Assembly: GCA_944321435.1 (NCBI GenBank) | Contig: CALULH010000003.1 | Span: forward strand, 163,871-227,870 | Reading direction: 5' to 3' | DNA from: an uncultured Coriobacteriaceae bacterium | GTDB lineage: Bacteria; Actinomycetota; Coriobacteriia; Coriobacteriales; Coriobacteriaceae | Length of the DNA: 64,000 bases | In this document: piece after piece, positions 41,762-49,977 of the stretch | Position numbering within the stretch: position 1 is the first letter of the stretch | Layout: each line of letters begins with the position of its first letter | Made by a program: the position numbers and the translations under genes | Notes under the pieces: generated by a model | The model's input: only the letters and a program-made list of their open reading frames with translations | What the model was told of the DNA's origin: nothing | The model's database searches: none

Positions 41762-42628
41762 ATGTCCGCAACGAAGAAGAGCATGAACGGGGCGGGTGGG
41801 GAGCCCGCCCCCGGTAAGAGCCAGGAGCAGGATGTGAGAATCCCCGTCGAGGTCGACGATTCCGCCGAGGCCGCACAGCAGCCGATCGAGGATCCGACCG
41901 CAACCCCCGATGAGGCTGCGTCCCCTGCAGCGGACGAGGCTACGCCCGAGCACGAGATGACCGAGGACGAGATGATCGAGGCTGCCATTCGCGCTGGCGA
42001 GGAGGCTGCCGACAACGACTTCAAGGTCCAGCTCGAGATTGCGCGCAAGGATCTCGATGCCGCGCGCGCCCAGCTCGAGGACGCTCGCTCTGCCCAGGAG
42101 TCGGCCGAGAAGCGCGCCCAGGAGGCTGCCGACCGCACCGCCCGCCTGCAGGCGGATTGGGAGAACTTCCGTCGCCGCACGGCCGCCGAGCGCGTGGCCG
42201 AGCGCGACCGCGCCACGGAGAAGCTCGTCATGTCGCTTCTGCCCGTGCTCGACGACATGGAGCGCGCCATTGCCCATGCCGGCACCATCGAGAACATGGG
42301 CGACGACTTCAAGAGCTTCGTAGACGGCGTCAACGCGGTGCACACCAAGCTGCTTGGCGCCATCGAGAAGGAGGGCGTCGAGGTTATCGACCCCGCCGGG
42401 CAGGCGTTTGACCCGCTGGAGCACCAGGCGGTGGGCCGCGTGGAGGATGCCTCCCAATACGACGAGACGGTCAACGACGTCTACCAGAAGGGGTATCGCA
42501 TGGGAGACCATGTGATCCGCACCGCCATGGTCACGGTGACCTACGGCGGCGAGAGGCGCCCCGCCCCTGCCGAGGCCGATCCTGAGGCAGACGCGGGAGA
42601 CGCGCCCGAATCGGCGGAGACCGAGTAG
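41762..42628 (+). CDS. grpE: Nucleotide exchange factor GrpE
   Basis: 288 aa, longer than the usual 190-220 because of an acidic, Ala/Pro-rich N-terminal region of about 80 residues. A coiled coil (ARKDLDAARAQLEDARSAQE) precedes the family core: RLQADWENFRRRTAAE, LLPVLDDMERAI and, in the beta wing, GQAFDPLEHQAV. The final VYQKGYRMGDHVIRTAMVTV is the standard end. A C-terminal acidic tail of about 30 residues follows. It starts 26 bp after dnaK with GGAGAAGGA. Confidence 0.96.
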   Translation: MSATKKSMNGAGGEPAPGKSQEQDVRIPVEVDDSAEAAQQPIEDPTATPDEAASPAADEATPEHEMTEDEMIEAAIRAGEEAADNDFKVQLEIARKDLDAARAQLEDARSAQESAEKRAQEAADRTARLQADWENFRRRTAAERVAERDRATEKLVMSLLPVLDDMERAIAHAGTIENMGDDFKSFVDGVNAVHTKLLGAIEKEGVEVIDPAGQAFDPLEHQAVGRVEDASQYDETVNDVYQKGYRMGDHVIRTAMVTVTYGGERRPAPAEADPEADAGDAPESAETE

Positions 42629-42645
42629 CTCATAGATGAGACACG

Positions 42646-42670
42646 GCGCCCGGGCTTCTCACCCGGGCGC
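42646..42670 (+). other. Hairpin between grpE and dnaJ
   Basis: Perfect 9-bp stem GCGCCCGGG / CCCGGGCGC with a seven-base loop, then ATTTG. Too few T for a full terminator; likely an attenuator or processing site that lowers dnaJ relative to dnaK. Confidence 0.6.
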
Positions 42671-42747
42671 ATTTGTAAGGCCCGTTCGCACGCGCTGATC
42701 GGGGCGGCCGGGCTTGAAACCACCATGAAGAGGGGAGGCGGATCCGT

Positions 42748-43698
42748 ATGCCGCAGGCTACTAAGACCTTTTACGATGTGCTGGGAGTTTCGCGCAATGC
42801 CTCCGACAAGGAGATCAAGACCGCGTTTCACAAGCTCGCCCAGAAGTACCACCCCGACGCGGGCGGTGACGAGCAGAAGTTCAAGGAGATCAGCGAGGCG
42901 TACGAGACGCTCTCCAATCCCGATAAGCGCAAGGAATACGACCAGATGCTCATGTTCGGCGGTATGCCGGGCGCAGGCGGCGCAGGCGGCGCAGGCGGTT
43001 ACACCTACGCGGGCGGTCAGGGTTGGAGCGACATCTTCGACAGCATCTTCCGCGGCGAGGGGGCGTTCGGCGCCGACTGGGCCCAGGGTTTCGGCAACAT
43101 GGGCGGTGCCGCGCGCAATCGTCCGCGTAAGGGCGAGAACCTCAGCCTGACGGTCGACATCACGGCCGAGGACGCGTTCCGCGGCGTGACGCGCAAGATC
43201 ACCTACCGCGTGCCGTCCACGGGGGAGCAGCAGACGCTCACCGTGACCATTCCCGCGGGTGCCGTCAACGGCGGCAAGCTGCGTTACAAGCGTCGCGGCG
43301 AGTACGGCTCGAACGGCGGCGAGCGCGGTGACCTGGTCATTACCACGCGCGTTGCGGAGCATCCGCTGTTCAAACGCAACGGCGCCGACGTGACCATGGA
43401 GTTGCCGGTTTCGTTTTACGAGGCGGCCCTGGGAACGCAGGTCGAGGTGCCCACTCCGGGCGGTGCCACCGTGCGCCTCAAGGTGCCGGCGGGAACGCAG
43501 GACGGCAAGACCTTCCGTTTCAAGGACCTGGGCGCGCCCGACGTCAAGCACCGCGGCCGCACGGGGGCCCTGCTGGTGACGATCAAGGTCGAGGTTCCCA
43601 CGACGCTCACCGAGGAGGAGCGGTCTGCGCTTGCAAAGCTCAAGCAGGCCGACACGCGCGACTACCGTGCACGGGTTAACCGCTATAGGGCCAAGTAG
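42748..43698 (+). CDS. dnaJ: DnaJ-type co-chaperone without zinc finger (CbpA-like)
   Basis: 316 aa. J domain with KYHPDAGG (HPD) at about residues 30-42, a Gly-rich link (GGMPGAGGAGGAGG), then the two C-terminal beta domains with ENLSLTVDITAEDAFRGVTR and ADVTMELPVSFYEAALGTQV. The CxxCxGxG zinc-finger repeats of type A DnaJ are absent, so it is the type B/CbpA class, though it occupies the dnaJ place of an HspR operon. It stimulates DnaK ATPase and delivers substrates. Confidence 0.93.
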   Translation: MPQATKTFYDVLGVSRNASDKEIKTAFHKLAQKYHPDAGGDEQKFKEISEAYETLSNPDKRKEYDQMLMFGGMPGAGGAGGAGGYTYAGGQGWSDIFDSIFRGEGAFGADWAQGFGNMGGAARNRPRKGENLSLTVDITAEDAFRGVTRKITYRVPSTGEQQTLTVTIPAGAVNGGKLRYKRRGEYGSNGGERGDLVITTRVAEHPLFKRNGADVTMELPVSFYEAALGTQVEVPTPGGATVRLKVPAGTQDGKTFRFKDLGAPDVKHRGRTGALLVTIKVEVPTTLTEEERSALAKLKQADTRDYRARVNRYRAK

Positions 43699-43710
43699 GG
43701 ATTGAAGAGC

Positions 43711-43737
43711 GGCGGCCTCGGATGCGCCGGGGCCGCC
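43711..43737 (+). other. Hairpin between dnaJ and hspR
   Basis: 11-bp stem GGCGGCCTCGG / CCGGGGCCGCC with a five-base loop, directly after the dnaJ stop. No T-run follows, so hspR is probably read through at reduced level. Confidence 0.55.
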
Positions 43738-43759
43738 TTCGTGATGCGAGGGGTAAGCC

Positions 43760-44164
43760 ATGAGCAAGCAGGGTAGGGACAAGCCGCTGTACATGATCAG
43801 CGTTGCCGCGGAGTTGACGGGGATGCATCCGCAGACCCTGCGCGTGTATGAATCCAAAGGCCTGGTGAACCCGCAGCGCTCGGGCGGCAACACGCGGCTG
43901 TACTCGCAAAACGACATCGACCGGCTGGAGCTTATCGGCCAGCTGACTGACGAGGGCATCAACCTGGCCGGCGTGGTGCGCATCCTGGATATGAAGGAGC
44001 GGGCCGAGAAGCGCGAGGCCGAGATGCAGAAGCTCCAAGAGGAGAACCGCCGCCTGGAGGAGGAGGTGCACGAGCTGCGCATGCAGAAGCGCATCACCGC
44101 GCTAGCCCCCTACGAGGGCAGCAAGCCCGAGCAAGTGCTGAAGGGCCTGCTGGGCGGCAAGTAA
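43760..44164 (+). CDS. hspR: MerR-family heat-shock repressor HspR
   Basis: 134 aa. The N-terminal MISVAAELTGMHPQTLRVYE and LVNPQRSGGNTRLYSQNDID are the HspR winged helix; a coiled coil (KEREAEMQKLQEENRRLEEE-like) follows at about residues 75-105. Last gene of the dnaK operon, as in Streptomyces and Mycobacterium, where HspR with DnaK represses dnaK and clpB. The ATG follows a weak GAGGGG. Its operator is probably the box shared by the dnaK and clpB promoters. Confidence 0.93.
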   Translation: MSKQGRDKPLYMISVAAELTGMHPQTLRVYESKGLVNPQRSGGNTRLYSQNDIDRLELIGQLTDEGINLAGVVRILDMKERAEKREAEMQKLQEENRRLEEEVHELRMQKRITALAPYEGSKPEQVLKGLLGGK

Positions 44165-44169
44165 AGAGG

Positions 44170-45042
44170 TTATCCCCACAGATCGCGGATCTTCTCCAAG
44201 AAGACTTGGGCGGCGGGGGAGAAGCTTTGGTAGCGTTTCCAGGCTATGCAGACGTCGGCGGCGAGCGGCGGGTCCAGCGGGCGGAAGGCCAACTTGCTTT
44301 CCGCGGAGGTGTCTACGATGCCCTCCAGGCTCACCACGTAGCCCACGCCGCGACGGGCCAAAAGCGCCGCATTGTAGAGCAGGTTGTAGGTGGCCACCAC
44401 GTCCAGGTCCTCCAGATCGCGCTTGAACCAGGCTTGCATTTCTCGTCCGGCTTGGCGCGAGAAGATGAGCGGGCGGTCGGCCAGGTCGTCAGGGGATACG
44501 GCGGCCTGCGCGGCCAGCGGGTCGTCGCCGCGCATGAAGGCGCCCCAGCGGTCCTGCGCCGGAAGCGGCAGGGTCTCGAACTTTGCCAGGTCCGTGTGGC
44601 CGATAAACACGCCGAAGTCCAGCCGGCCGTTCTCAAGGCGCTCGCCCACGTCAGCGGCGTTGCCGCTGAACAGACTGAATCGCATGAGGGGATAGGTGTC
44701 CTGCAGCTCCGCAATGACATCGGCTATAAGCGACATGGCGGGTGTCTCGCCGCCGCCGATGCGGACCTCGCCGGCCAGCGTGTCGGGCGCGATGCGGAAC
44801 TCCGCCTCCGTGCGGCCGACCAGGTCTACGATCTCCTCAGCGCGCTTGCGCAGGCGCATGCCGGCTTCCGTGAGCTCGATATGGCGCGCGCCGCGGGTGA
44901 AGAGCGTGCAGCCCAACTCCTGCTCCAGGTCCTTCATCTGGCGTGACAGCGACGGCTGCGAGACGTGAAGCACCTGCGCGGCGCCGGAGATGGTGCCCTC
45001 GCGGGCAATCATGAGGAAGTACTGTAATGGGCGGAGTTCCAT
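44170..45042 (-). CDS. LysR-type transcriptional regulator
   Basis: 290 aa. N-terminal HTH MELRPLQYFLMIAREGTISG followed by AAQVLHVSQPSLSRQMKDLE, then the two-lobed effector domain (GEVRIGGGETPAMSLIADVI). It ends 6 bp from the convergent hspR stop and lies downstream of an RpiR-like fragment and TetR on the same strand. Target unknown; regulation of the divergent dehydrogenase cluster is possible but the gene does not face it directly. The ribosome site is weak (AGAAAG). Confidence 0.9.
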   Translation of the reverse strand: MELRPLQYFLMIAREGTISGAAQVLHVSQPSLSRQMKDLEQELGCTLFTRGARHIELTEAGMRLRKRAEEIVDLVGRTEAEFRIAPDTLAGEVRIGGGETPAMSLIADVIAELQDTYPLMRFSLFSGNAADVGERLENGRLDFGVFIGHTDLAKFETLPLPAQDRWGAFMRGDDPLAAQAAVSPDDLADRPLIFSRQAGREMQAWFKRDLEDLDVVATYNLLYNAALLARRGVGYVVSLEGIVDTSAESKLAFRPLDPPLAADVCIAWKRYQSFSPAAQVFLEKIRDLWG

Positions 45043-45053
45043 AGCCGAGCTTT

Positions 45054-45269
45054 CTAAGAATGGGGTACATATGCCTGTCTTCTATGGTACCCCAGCAGTA
45101 GGCCCTTTGATGCGGCGGCGTTTTGGCGGGACGTGCGGAGTGCCTCTGCGATGTCGGCTATGGTGTAGTCCGCCAGGTGCGCGCGCTCCTGCAGCACGAA
45201 CGCGCCGATGGCGTGGCGCGTGTCGGTGCTCTGGGCAGTGATTTCCTCAATGCGGTGGGTGAGAAACAC
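45054..45269 (-). pseudogene. RpiR-like N-terminal fragment (71 aa)
   Basis: From GTG 45269 (GAGGAG at good spacing, 11 bp after the TetR stop) it reads FLTHRIEEITAQSTDTRHAI, then LQERAHLADYTIADIAEALR, resembling the HTH_6 domain of RpiR regulators up to the recognition helix. It then diverges and stops; the SIS sugar-binding domain is missing. Either a truncated regulator gene or a small DNA-binding protein co-transcribed with TetR. Confidence 0.5.
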
Positions 45270-45280
45270 GGAGGCTCCTC

Positions 45281-45922
45281 TCAGCCGGTGTAATGCTCCA
45301 GGCACATGCCGATGAAATCGCGCATTTCGGCGCGGAAGTCCAACGCGGGGCGCTCCATTCCCAGACGCTCCAGGGCCTGGGTGATCAGCGGGTTGTTCCA
45401 ACAGCCGCTCACGTAGCCCACGGCGTGGTAGTACACCGCGAGCAGAAGCGGCTCCACCTGATCGGGGTTCAGGGGCATGATCCGCGGCAGGCGCTCTCGC
45501 ATGGCGTCCACGTAGAGGTAGTAGCTGCGCTTGAAGTCCATGAGGCGCTCTACCGTGACATTGGTCTCGATGATGGTCGAGAGCAGGTCTCCCAGGCGGA
45601 AGTACTCCTGGTGCGCGTTGGCAATGCCCGCCCAGACCTCGGCGATAGTGCCCGGCGCAAGCCCGCAGCCTTCGGGCAGCGCGGCGAGCAGCGCGCCGAA
45701 GTAGGCAGCGCACTCGTCGCCGGCGAGTAGCAGGAACACCTCTTCCTTGGTGCTGACGTACTTGTACAGGTTGGCGCGCGACCATCCCAACTCCTCGGCG
45801 ATGGTGGTGAGCGTTATCTCGTGGTAGGGGTGTTGGGAAAACAACCCTCGGGCCGCCTGCTTGATCTCTGACAGGCGCTGCTCTTTTTGCTCGGCGCTCC
45901 GCGCGCGAATGAATTCGGACAT
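45281..45922 (-). CDS. TetR-family transcriptional regulator
   Basis: 213 aa. The HTH EITLTTIAEELGWSRANLYK followed by YVSTKEEVFLLL is the TetR N-terminus, close to the group with a tetracycline-like C-terminal helical domain (TetR_C; RSYYLYVDAMRERLPRIMPL). Divergent from the alcohol dehydrogenase cluster with 320 bp between, containing two inverted repeats; it is the likely repressor of that cluster and of itself. Start supported by GGAGGA. Confidence 0.9.
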   Translation of the reverse strand: MSEFIRARSAEQKEQRLSEIKQAARGLFSQHPYHEITLTTIAEELGWSRANLYKYVSTKEEVFLLLAGDECAAYFGALLAALPEGCGLAPGTIAEVWAGIANAHQEYFRLGDLLSTIIETNVTVERLMDFKRSYYLYVDAMRERLPRIMPLNPDQVEPLLLAVYYHAVGYVSGCWNNPLITQALERLGMERPALDFRAEMRDFIGMCLEHYTG

Positions 45923-45978
45923 CGTTCCTCCTTATGCACGCTCACTATACCGCACAAGGGCAAAACGAGCTTCACGAT

Positions 45979-46003
45979 GTTCTATACCTACATTGCATAG
46001 AAC
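45979..46003. promoter_or_regulatory. Inverted repeat GTTCTAT-N11-ATAGAAC
   Basis: Perfect 7-bp arms in the AT-rich divergent promoter region of tetR and the alcohol dehydrogenase gene. Candidate operator. Confidence 0.5.
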
Positions 46004-46028
46004 GGTATGTCGAGAAAGTATTTTACAA

Positions 46029-46043
46029 GTAACGTGACGTTAC
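46029..46043. promoter_or_regulatory. Palindrome GTAACGT-G-ACGTTAC, likely TetR operator
   Basis: Perfect 7-1-7 palindrome of the size usual for TetR-family operators, midway between tetR and the dehydrogenase gene. Binding would repress one or both promoters. Confidence 0.6.
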
Positions 46044-46242
46044 GTAAATTATCGACAAGCGACGCGCCATACCGACCCAAGCCTATGGGTGCGTCGCCTC
46101 CCCTAGGCGGATACCCGGCGCGTCCGCACATTGCGCTGCGCAGCGTTGGGCATCCTGCCGCGATCGACGGGCACGGTCCGTTTTCGTACCGGCGAGCCGC
46201 GCCCGCCTTCGGTTGTCTTTCTGAGTGAGGAAAGGAATCATC

Positions 46243-47418
46243 ATGCTCGGCAACTTCACTTACCACAATCCCACCAAGCTCATCTTCGGCGAGGACTCCA
46301 TGAACGCGCTTGCCGAGGAGCTCAAGTCCTACGGTCCCACCGTCCAGCTCGTCTACGGCGGCGGCTCCATCAAGAGAAACGGCATTTACGACCAGGTCAT
46401 CGCCGCGCTTGAGGCTGCGGGCAAGACCGTGGTGGAGGACGGCGGCGTTATGCCCAACCCCACGGTCGAGAAGCTCAACGAGGGTATCGCCATCGCGCGC
46501 GAGAACAACGTGGACCTCATCCTTGCCGTGGGCGGCGGCTCGTGCATCGACTACGCCAAGGGCGTGGCCGTTTCCGTGAACCTGCCGGCCGACCGCGACC
46601 CGTGGCAGACCTACTGGGTGGACTTCGAGGAGCCCACGTGCCCGGTGGTGCCTGTGGGCGCGGTGCTCACCATGGTGGGCACCGGCTCCGAGATGAACGC
46701 GGGCTCGGTCATCACCAGCCACGAGGCCAAGATGAAGGTCGGCCATGTCTTTGCCAGCGCCGACGTGTTCCCCAAGTTCGCGGTGCTCAACCCCACTTTC
46801 ACTTACACGCTGCCCCAGTACCAGATGGTGGCCGGCATCTTCGACATCATGAACCACATCACCGAGCAGTACTTCTCGGGCACCGATGACAACACGAGCG
46901 ATTGCCTGGCCGAGGGCCTCATGCGCAACCTTGTGGCCGCGAGCCGCGCCGCGGTGAAGAACCCCGAGGACTACGAGGCGCGTTCCAACATCATGTGGTG
47001 CGCAACCTGGGCGCTCAACACGCTCATCGCCATGGGTAAGAGCACGGACTGGGAGGTCCACATGCTCGGCCAGGCCATCGGCGCGCACACCGACGCCACG
47101 CATGGCATGACGCTTTCGGCTGTGGCGCTGCCGTATTACCGCCTCATCATGCCGTACGGCCTGGCCAAGTTCGCGCGCTTCGCGACTGCCGTGTGGGGCG
47201 TGGACCCGGACGGAAAGACCGAGGAGCAGGTGGCGGCCGAGGGTCTCGACGCCATGGAGGCCTGGATGCGCGAGATCGGCTGCGTCATGAAGGCGAGCGA
47301 GCTCGGCGTGACCGAGGACATGCTCGAGGGCATCGCGGACAGTACGCTCATCATGCAGGGCGGTTACCATGCGCTCACGCGCGACGAGGTTATCAAGGTC
47401 CTTCACCAGAGCCTCTAG
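46243..47418 (+). CDS. Iron-containing alcohol dehydrogenase (butanol dehydrogenase type)
   Basis: 391 aa, NAD(P)H-dependent, group III. MLGNFTYHNPTKLIFGEDSM is typical of BdhA/YqhD-like enzymes; VGGGSCIDYAKGVAVSVN binds the cofactor phosphate, and metal ligands lie in AGIFDIMNHITEQYF (Asp/His), HMLGQAIGAHTDATHGM (two His). It interconverts aldehydes and alcohols, e.g. in aldehyde detoxification or fermentation. ATG 46243 follows GAGGAAAGGA; the upstream in-frame start at 46225 overlaps that site. First gene of a likely three-gene operon opposite tetR. Confidence 0.93.
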   Translation: MLGNFTYHNPTKLIFGEDSMNALAEELKSYGPTVQLVYGGGSIKRNGIYDQVIAALEAAGKTVVEDGGVMPNPTVEKLNEGIAIARENNVDLILAVGGGSCIDYAKGVAVSVNLPADRDPWQTYWVDFEEPTCPVVPVGAVLTMVGTGSEMNAGSVITSHEAKMKVGHVFASADVFPKFAVLNPTFTYTLPQYQMVAGIFDIMNHITEQYFSGTDDNTSDCLAEGLMRNLVAASRAAVKNPEDYEARSNIMWCATWALNTLIAMGKSTDWEVHMLGQAIGAHTDATHGMTLSAVALPYYRLIMPYGLAKFARFATAVWGVDPDGKTEEQVAAEGLDAMEAWMREIGCVMKASELGVTEDMLEGIADSTLIMQGGYHALTRDEVIKVLHQSL

Positions 47419-47459
47419 GTTTTGCCTCATCCAATCACCGCGTACGTAAGGAGAGCACC

Positions 47460-48002
47460 GTGAAGAAGAACATCGGCACCGCGCTTGCGCTCTATCCCAT
47501 GCCCGTCACGGTCGTCGGCGCCATAGCCGGCGATGATCCCACCTGGACGCTCGTGGCGCACGTGGGAATTATCGGCCATGACCGCGTGACGGTGAGCCTG
47601 GCCCGTGCGCACTTCATCAACCAGCACATCAAGGAGACCGGCAAGCTTACCGTCAACCTGGCGAGCGAGGCTATGCTGCCCGCCGTGGACGTGGCCGGGT
47701 CGACCTCGGGTGCCAAGGAGAGCAAGGCCGACCTCTTCGCCTGGGAGGCAGCCGAGAACGGCGCGCCGTACATTACCGAGGCACCGGTAGCTGTGGCCTG
47801 CACCGTGGCGGACGTGTACGAGACGCCGGGCTTTGAGACGTTTATCTGCACCATCGACGCTACCTACGTGGACGAGGAGAACCTGGACGAGAAGGGCAAG
47901 ATCGACTACGCCAAGGTCAAGCCGGTGCTCTTTGAGTTCCCGACCTACCAGTACCTGGCCACGGGCGATGTTCTGGGCCCGTGCCTGAGCTTTAAGAAGT
48001 AA
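47460..48002 (+). CDS. Flavin reductase family protein
   Basis: 180 aa, FMN-binding split-barrel fold. LYPMPVTVVGAIAGDDPTWT, then LVAHVGIIGHDRVTVSLARA and KLTVNLAS follow the flavin reductase-like domain. GTG start with AAGGAG. It probably works with the oxidoreductase downstream or reduces FMN for other enzymes. Forty bases after the dehydrogenase, likely the same mRNA. Confidence 0.88.
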   Translation: MKKNIGTALALYPMPVTVVGAIAGDDPTWTLVAHVGIIGHDRVTVSLARAHFINQHIKETGKLTVNLASEAMLPAVDVAGSTSGAKESKADLFAWEAAENGAPYITEAPVAVACTVADVYETPGFETFICTIDATYVDEENLDEKGKIDYAKVKPVLFEFPTYQYLATGDVLGPCLSFKK

Positions 48003-48027
48003 GCGGGCAGCGGGGAGGGGAGAGACC

Positions 48028-48564
48028 ATGAGGATTTTGACGCTGCAGGGAAGTCCCAACCGTAACGGGTCCACGGCCATGCTGGCGGATGAGTTTGCGC
48101 GCGGTGCGCGGCAGGCGGGACATGATGTTGAGCGCATCGACGTGGCGTACGCGGGCGTGCACCCGTGCACGGGATGCGTGGCCTGCGGTTACGGCGCGCG
48201 GCCGTGCGTGCAGCGCGACGGAATGGCCGCCATCACGGAGAAGATCCTTGCCGCCGACATGCTGGTGCTGGCCACGCCGCTTTACTACTACGGCATGACG
48301 GCGCAGCTCAAATGCGTGATCGACCGGTTCTGCGCGGACAACTCCGCCATTGCGGGGCGCCGGTTGGATGCCGTGCTTCTCGCCGACGCCTGGAGCGCGG
48401 ACGACTGGACCTTTGACGCGCTGGTGGCGCACTACGAGACGCTCTGCCGCTACCTTGGCATGCGCGACCGCGGCCAGGTGCTGGGATACGGCTGCGGCAC
48501 GCCCAGTATGACGCGCGCCTCCGAGCACCTGCGCGAGGCCTACGAGCTTGGCGCAAGCCTGTAA
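48028..48564 (+). CDS. NAD(P)H-dependent FMN oxidoreductase, flavodoxin fold
   Basis: 178 aa. GSPNRNGST is the FMN phosphate loop, and ATPLYYYGMTAQLKCVIDRF is the standard core. PCTGCVACGYGARPCVQRDG contains four Cys, as in iron-sulfur flavoprotein-like members, where they bind a cluster or form redox thiols. 25 bp after the flavin reductase gene, GGGGAGGGGAGA before the ATG. Likely role: reduction of quinones or electrophiles together with the neighbours. Confidence 0.9.
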   Translation: MRILTLQGSPNRNGSTAMLADEFARGARQAGHDVERIDVAYAGVHPCTGCVACGYGARPCVQRDGMAAITEKILAADMLVLATPLYYYGMTAQLKCVIDRFCADNSAIAGRRLDAVLLADAWSADDWTFDALVAHYETLCRYLGMRDRGQVLGYGCGTPSMTRASEHLREAYELGASL

Positions 48565-48721
48565 GGCAGCCCATATCTCAAGGGCATTGGGAATCGCGTC
48601 AATGAAGCCATGGTGCGAAGCGATTCGTTCCATAGTTCGCAGCTATAGGTAGTCATGCGGTATAAGTCTTTTACATGCTATGGAGCCCTCCTTAAAATGC
48701 AAGGTGAAAGGAGCGGATCGT

Positions 48722-48961
48722 ATGGGAGACCTTAGCCAAGATCTGGAACAGTGTCTGTGCGATTGCGCATGCAATCCGGAGGCGGCCATGCGCGCCAAGT
48801 GCTCCTGCGAGCAGGGACGCGTGCGCGAGACCAAGCGCGTGCTGCTGGGGGAGCGCCAGCGCCTGCTGGATGAGATGCATGCCAGCCAGCGCGGCATCGA
48901 CGCCATAGACCACATGCTGCACCGCGTGACCTGCGAATGCGCGTCCCAGCGCGACAAGTAG
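48722..48961 (+). CDS. Small Cys-rich hypothetical protein (79 aa)
   Basis: Family not recognised. N-terminal cluster CLCDCACNPEAAMRAKCSC and a C-terminal CEC flank a helical, Arg/Gln/Glu-rich middle (RETKRVLLGERQRLLDEMHA). It could bind metal or a cluster. GAAAGGAG precedes ATG 48722; the upstream in-frame ATG at 48680 has no ribosome site. Confidence 0.7.
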   Translation: MGDLSQDLEQCLCDCACNPEAAMRAKCSCEQGRVRETKRVLLGERQRLLDEMHASQRGIDAIDHMLHRVTCECASQRDK

Positions 48962-49069
48962 CGCCGGGCCGCAAGCTGTTTGCAGGCAACGCAGCCCCGG
49001 CCTTTTCGCGGCATGCCCGTTTCGGGTAACGCGCATGCCGATCAACCCAACAGCTTCAGGGGGGATCTT

Positions 49070-49966
49070 ATGACCGAGATCGTAAACGATCTTGTTGAGA
49101 ACCAAACGTTCGATCAGGAGCGCGCCCTGTACGGCGCGCGCAACATCACGGTGCGCAACTGCCGTTTCGACGGGCCCGCCGACGGCGAGAGCGCCTTCAA
49201 GGAGTGCGAGGGCGTGGAGGTGGACGGCTGCTTCTTCAACCTGCGCTACCCGCTGTGGCATGACCACGGCCTCACCATCCGCAACTCCGACATGACGGAG
49301 AACTGCCGCGCCGCGCTGTGGTACACCGACCACGTGACCATAGAGAACACGCGCTTGCACGGCATCAAGGCCCTGCGCGAATGCGCCGACGCCACGCTGC
49401 GCGGCTGCGACATCGTGTCCCCGGAGTTCGGCTGGTCCGTGCGCGGCGTAACGATGGAGGACTGCACCGCGCAGAGCGAGTACTTCATGATGCGCTCCAC
49501 GGGCCTGCGCTTCACCGGCGTGCGCTTTACGGGCAAGTACTCGTTCCAGTACATCGAGGACGCCGTGTTTGAGGACTGCGTGCTGGATACCAAGGACGCG
49601 TTCTGGCACGCCAAGAACGTGGTGGTGCGCAATTCGGTTGTCAAGGGCGAGTACCTGGGCTGGTACAGCGAGAACGTCACCTTTGAGAACTGCCGCATCG
49701 AGGGTACCCAGCCGCTGTGCTACTGCCGCGGGCTCAAGCTCGTAAACTGCCAGATGGTGGACACCGACCTGGCCTTCGAGCGCTCCGAGGTCGAGGCGAC
49801 CGTGACCACGCCGGTCGTGAGCATCAAGAACCCGCTGGCCGGCAGCCGTATCGTCGTGCCGGCGGTGGGCGAGATCATCCGCGACATCGAGGGCGCTACG
49901 GGCGCGGTCGAGATCGCGGGCGCCTCGGGCGATAAGGACGCCGCGCCGGTGCGCGCCTGCGCGTAG
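49070..49966 (+). CDS. DUF3737 family beta-helix protein
   Basis: 298 aa. Repeating strands such as ITVRNCRFDGPADGESAFKE, LTIRNSDMTENCRAALWYTD and VTFENCRIEG form a right-handed parallel beta-helix of the pectate-lyase type, with many buried Asn and Cys ladders. No signal peptide, so it is cytoplasmic. DUF3737 is common in gut Firmicutes and Coriobacteriia; no activity is established. GGGGGA precedes the ATG. The C-terminal about 60 residues are non-repetitive. Confidence 0.88.
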   Translation: MTEIVNDLVENQTFDQERALYGARNITVRNCRFDGPADGESAFKECEGVEVDGCFFNLRYPLWHDHGLTIRNSDMTENCRAALWYTDHVTIENTRLHGIKALRECADATLRGCDIVSPEFGWSVRGVTMEDCTAQSEYFMMRSTGLRFTGVRFTGKYSFQYIEDAVFEDCVLDTKDAFWHAKNVVVRNSVVKGEYLGWYSENVTFENCRIEGTQPLCYCRGLKLVNCQMVDTDLAFERSEVEATVTTPVVSIKNPLAGSRIVVPAVGEIIRDIEGATGAVEIAGASGDKDAAPVRACA

Positions 49967-49977
49967 ACGCGGCGCGA

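Noticed and set aside
39849..41903. 684-aa minus-strand open frame opposite dnaK
   Set aside because: Antisense shadow with very high Val/Leu/Gly/Asp content and no ribosome site; dnaK is certain on the other strand.
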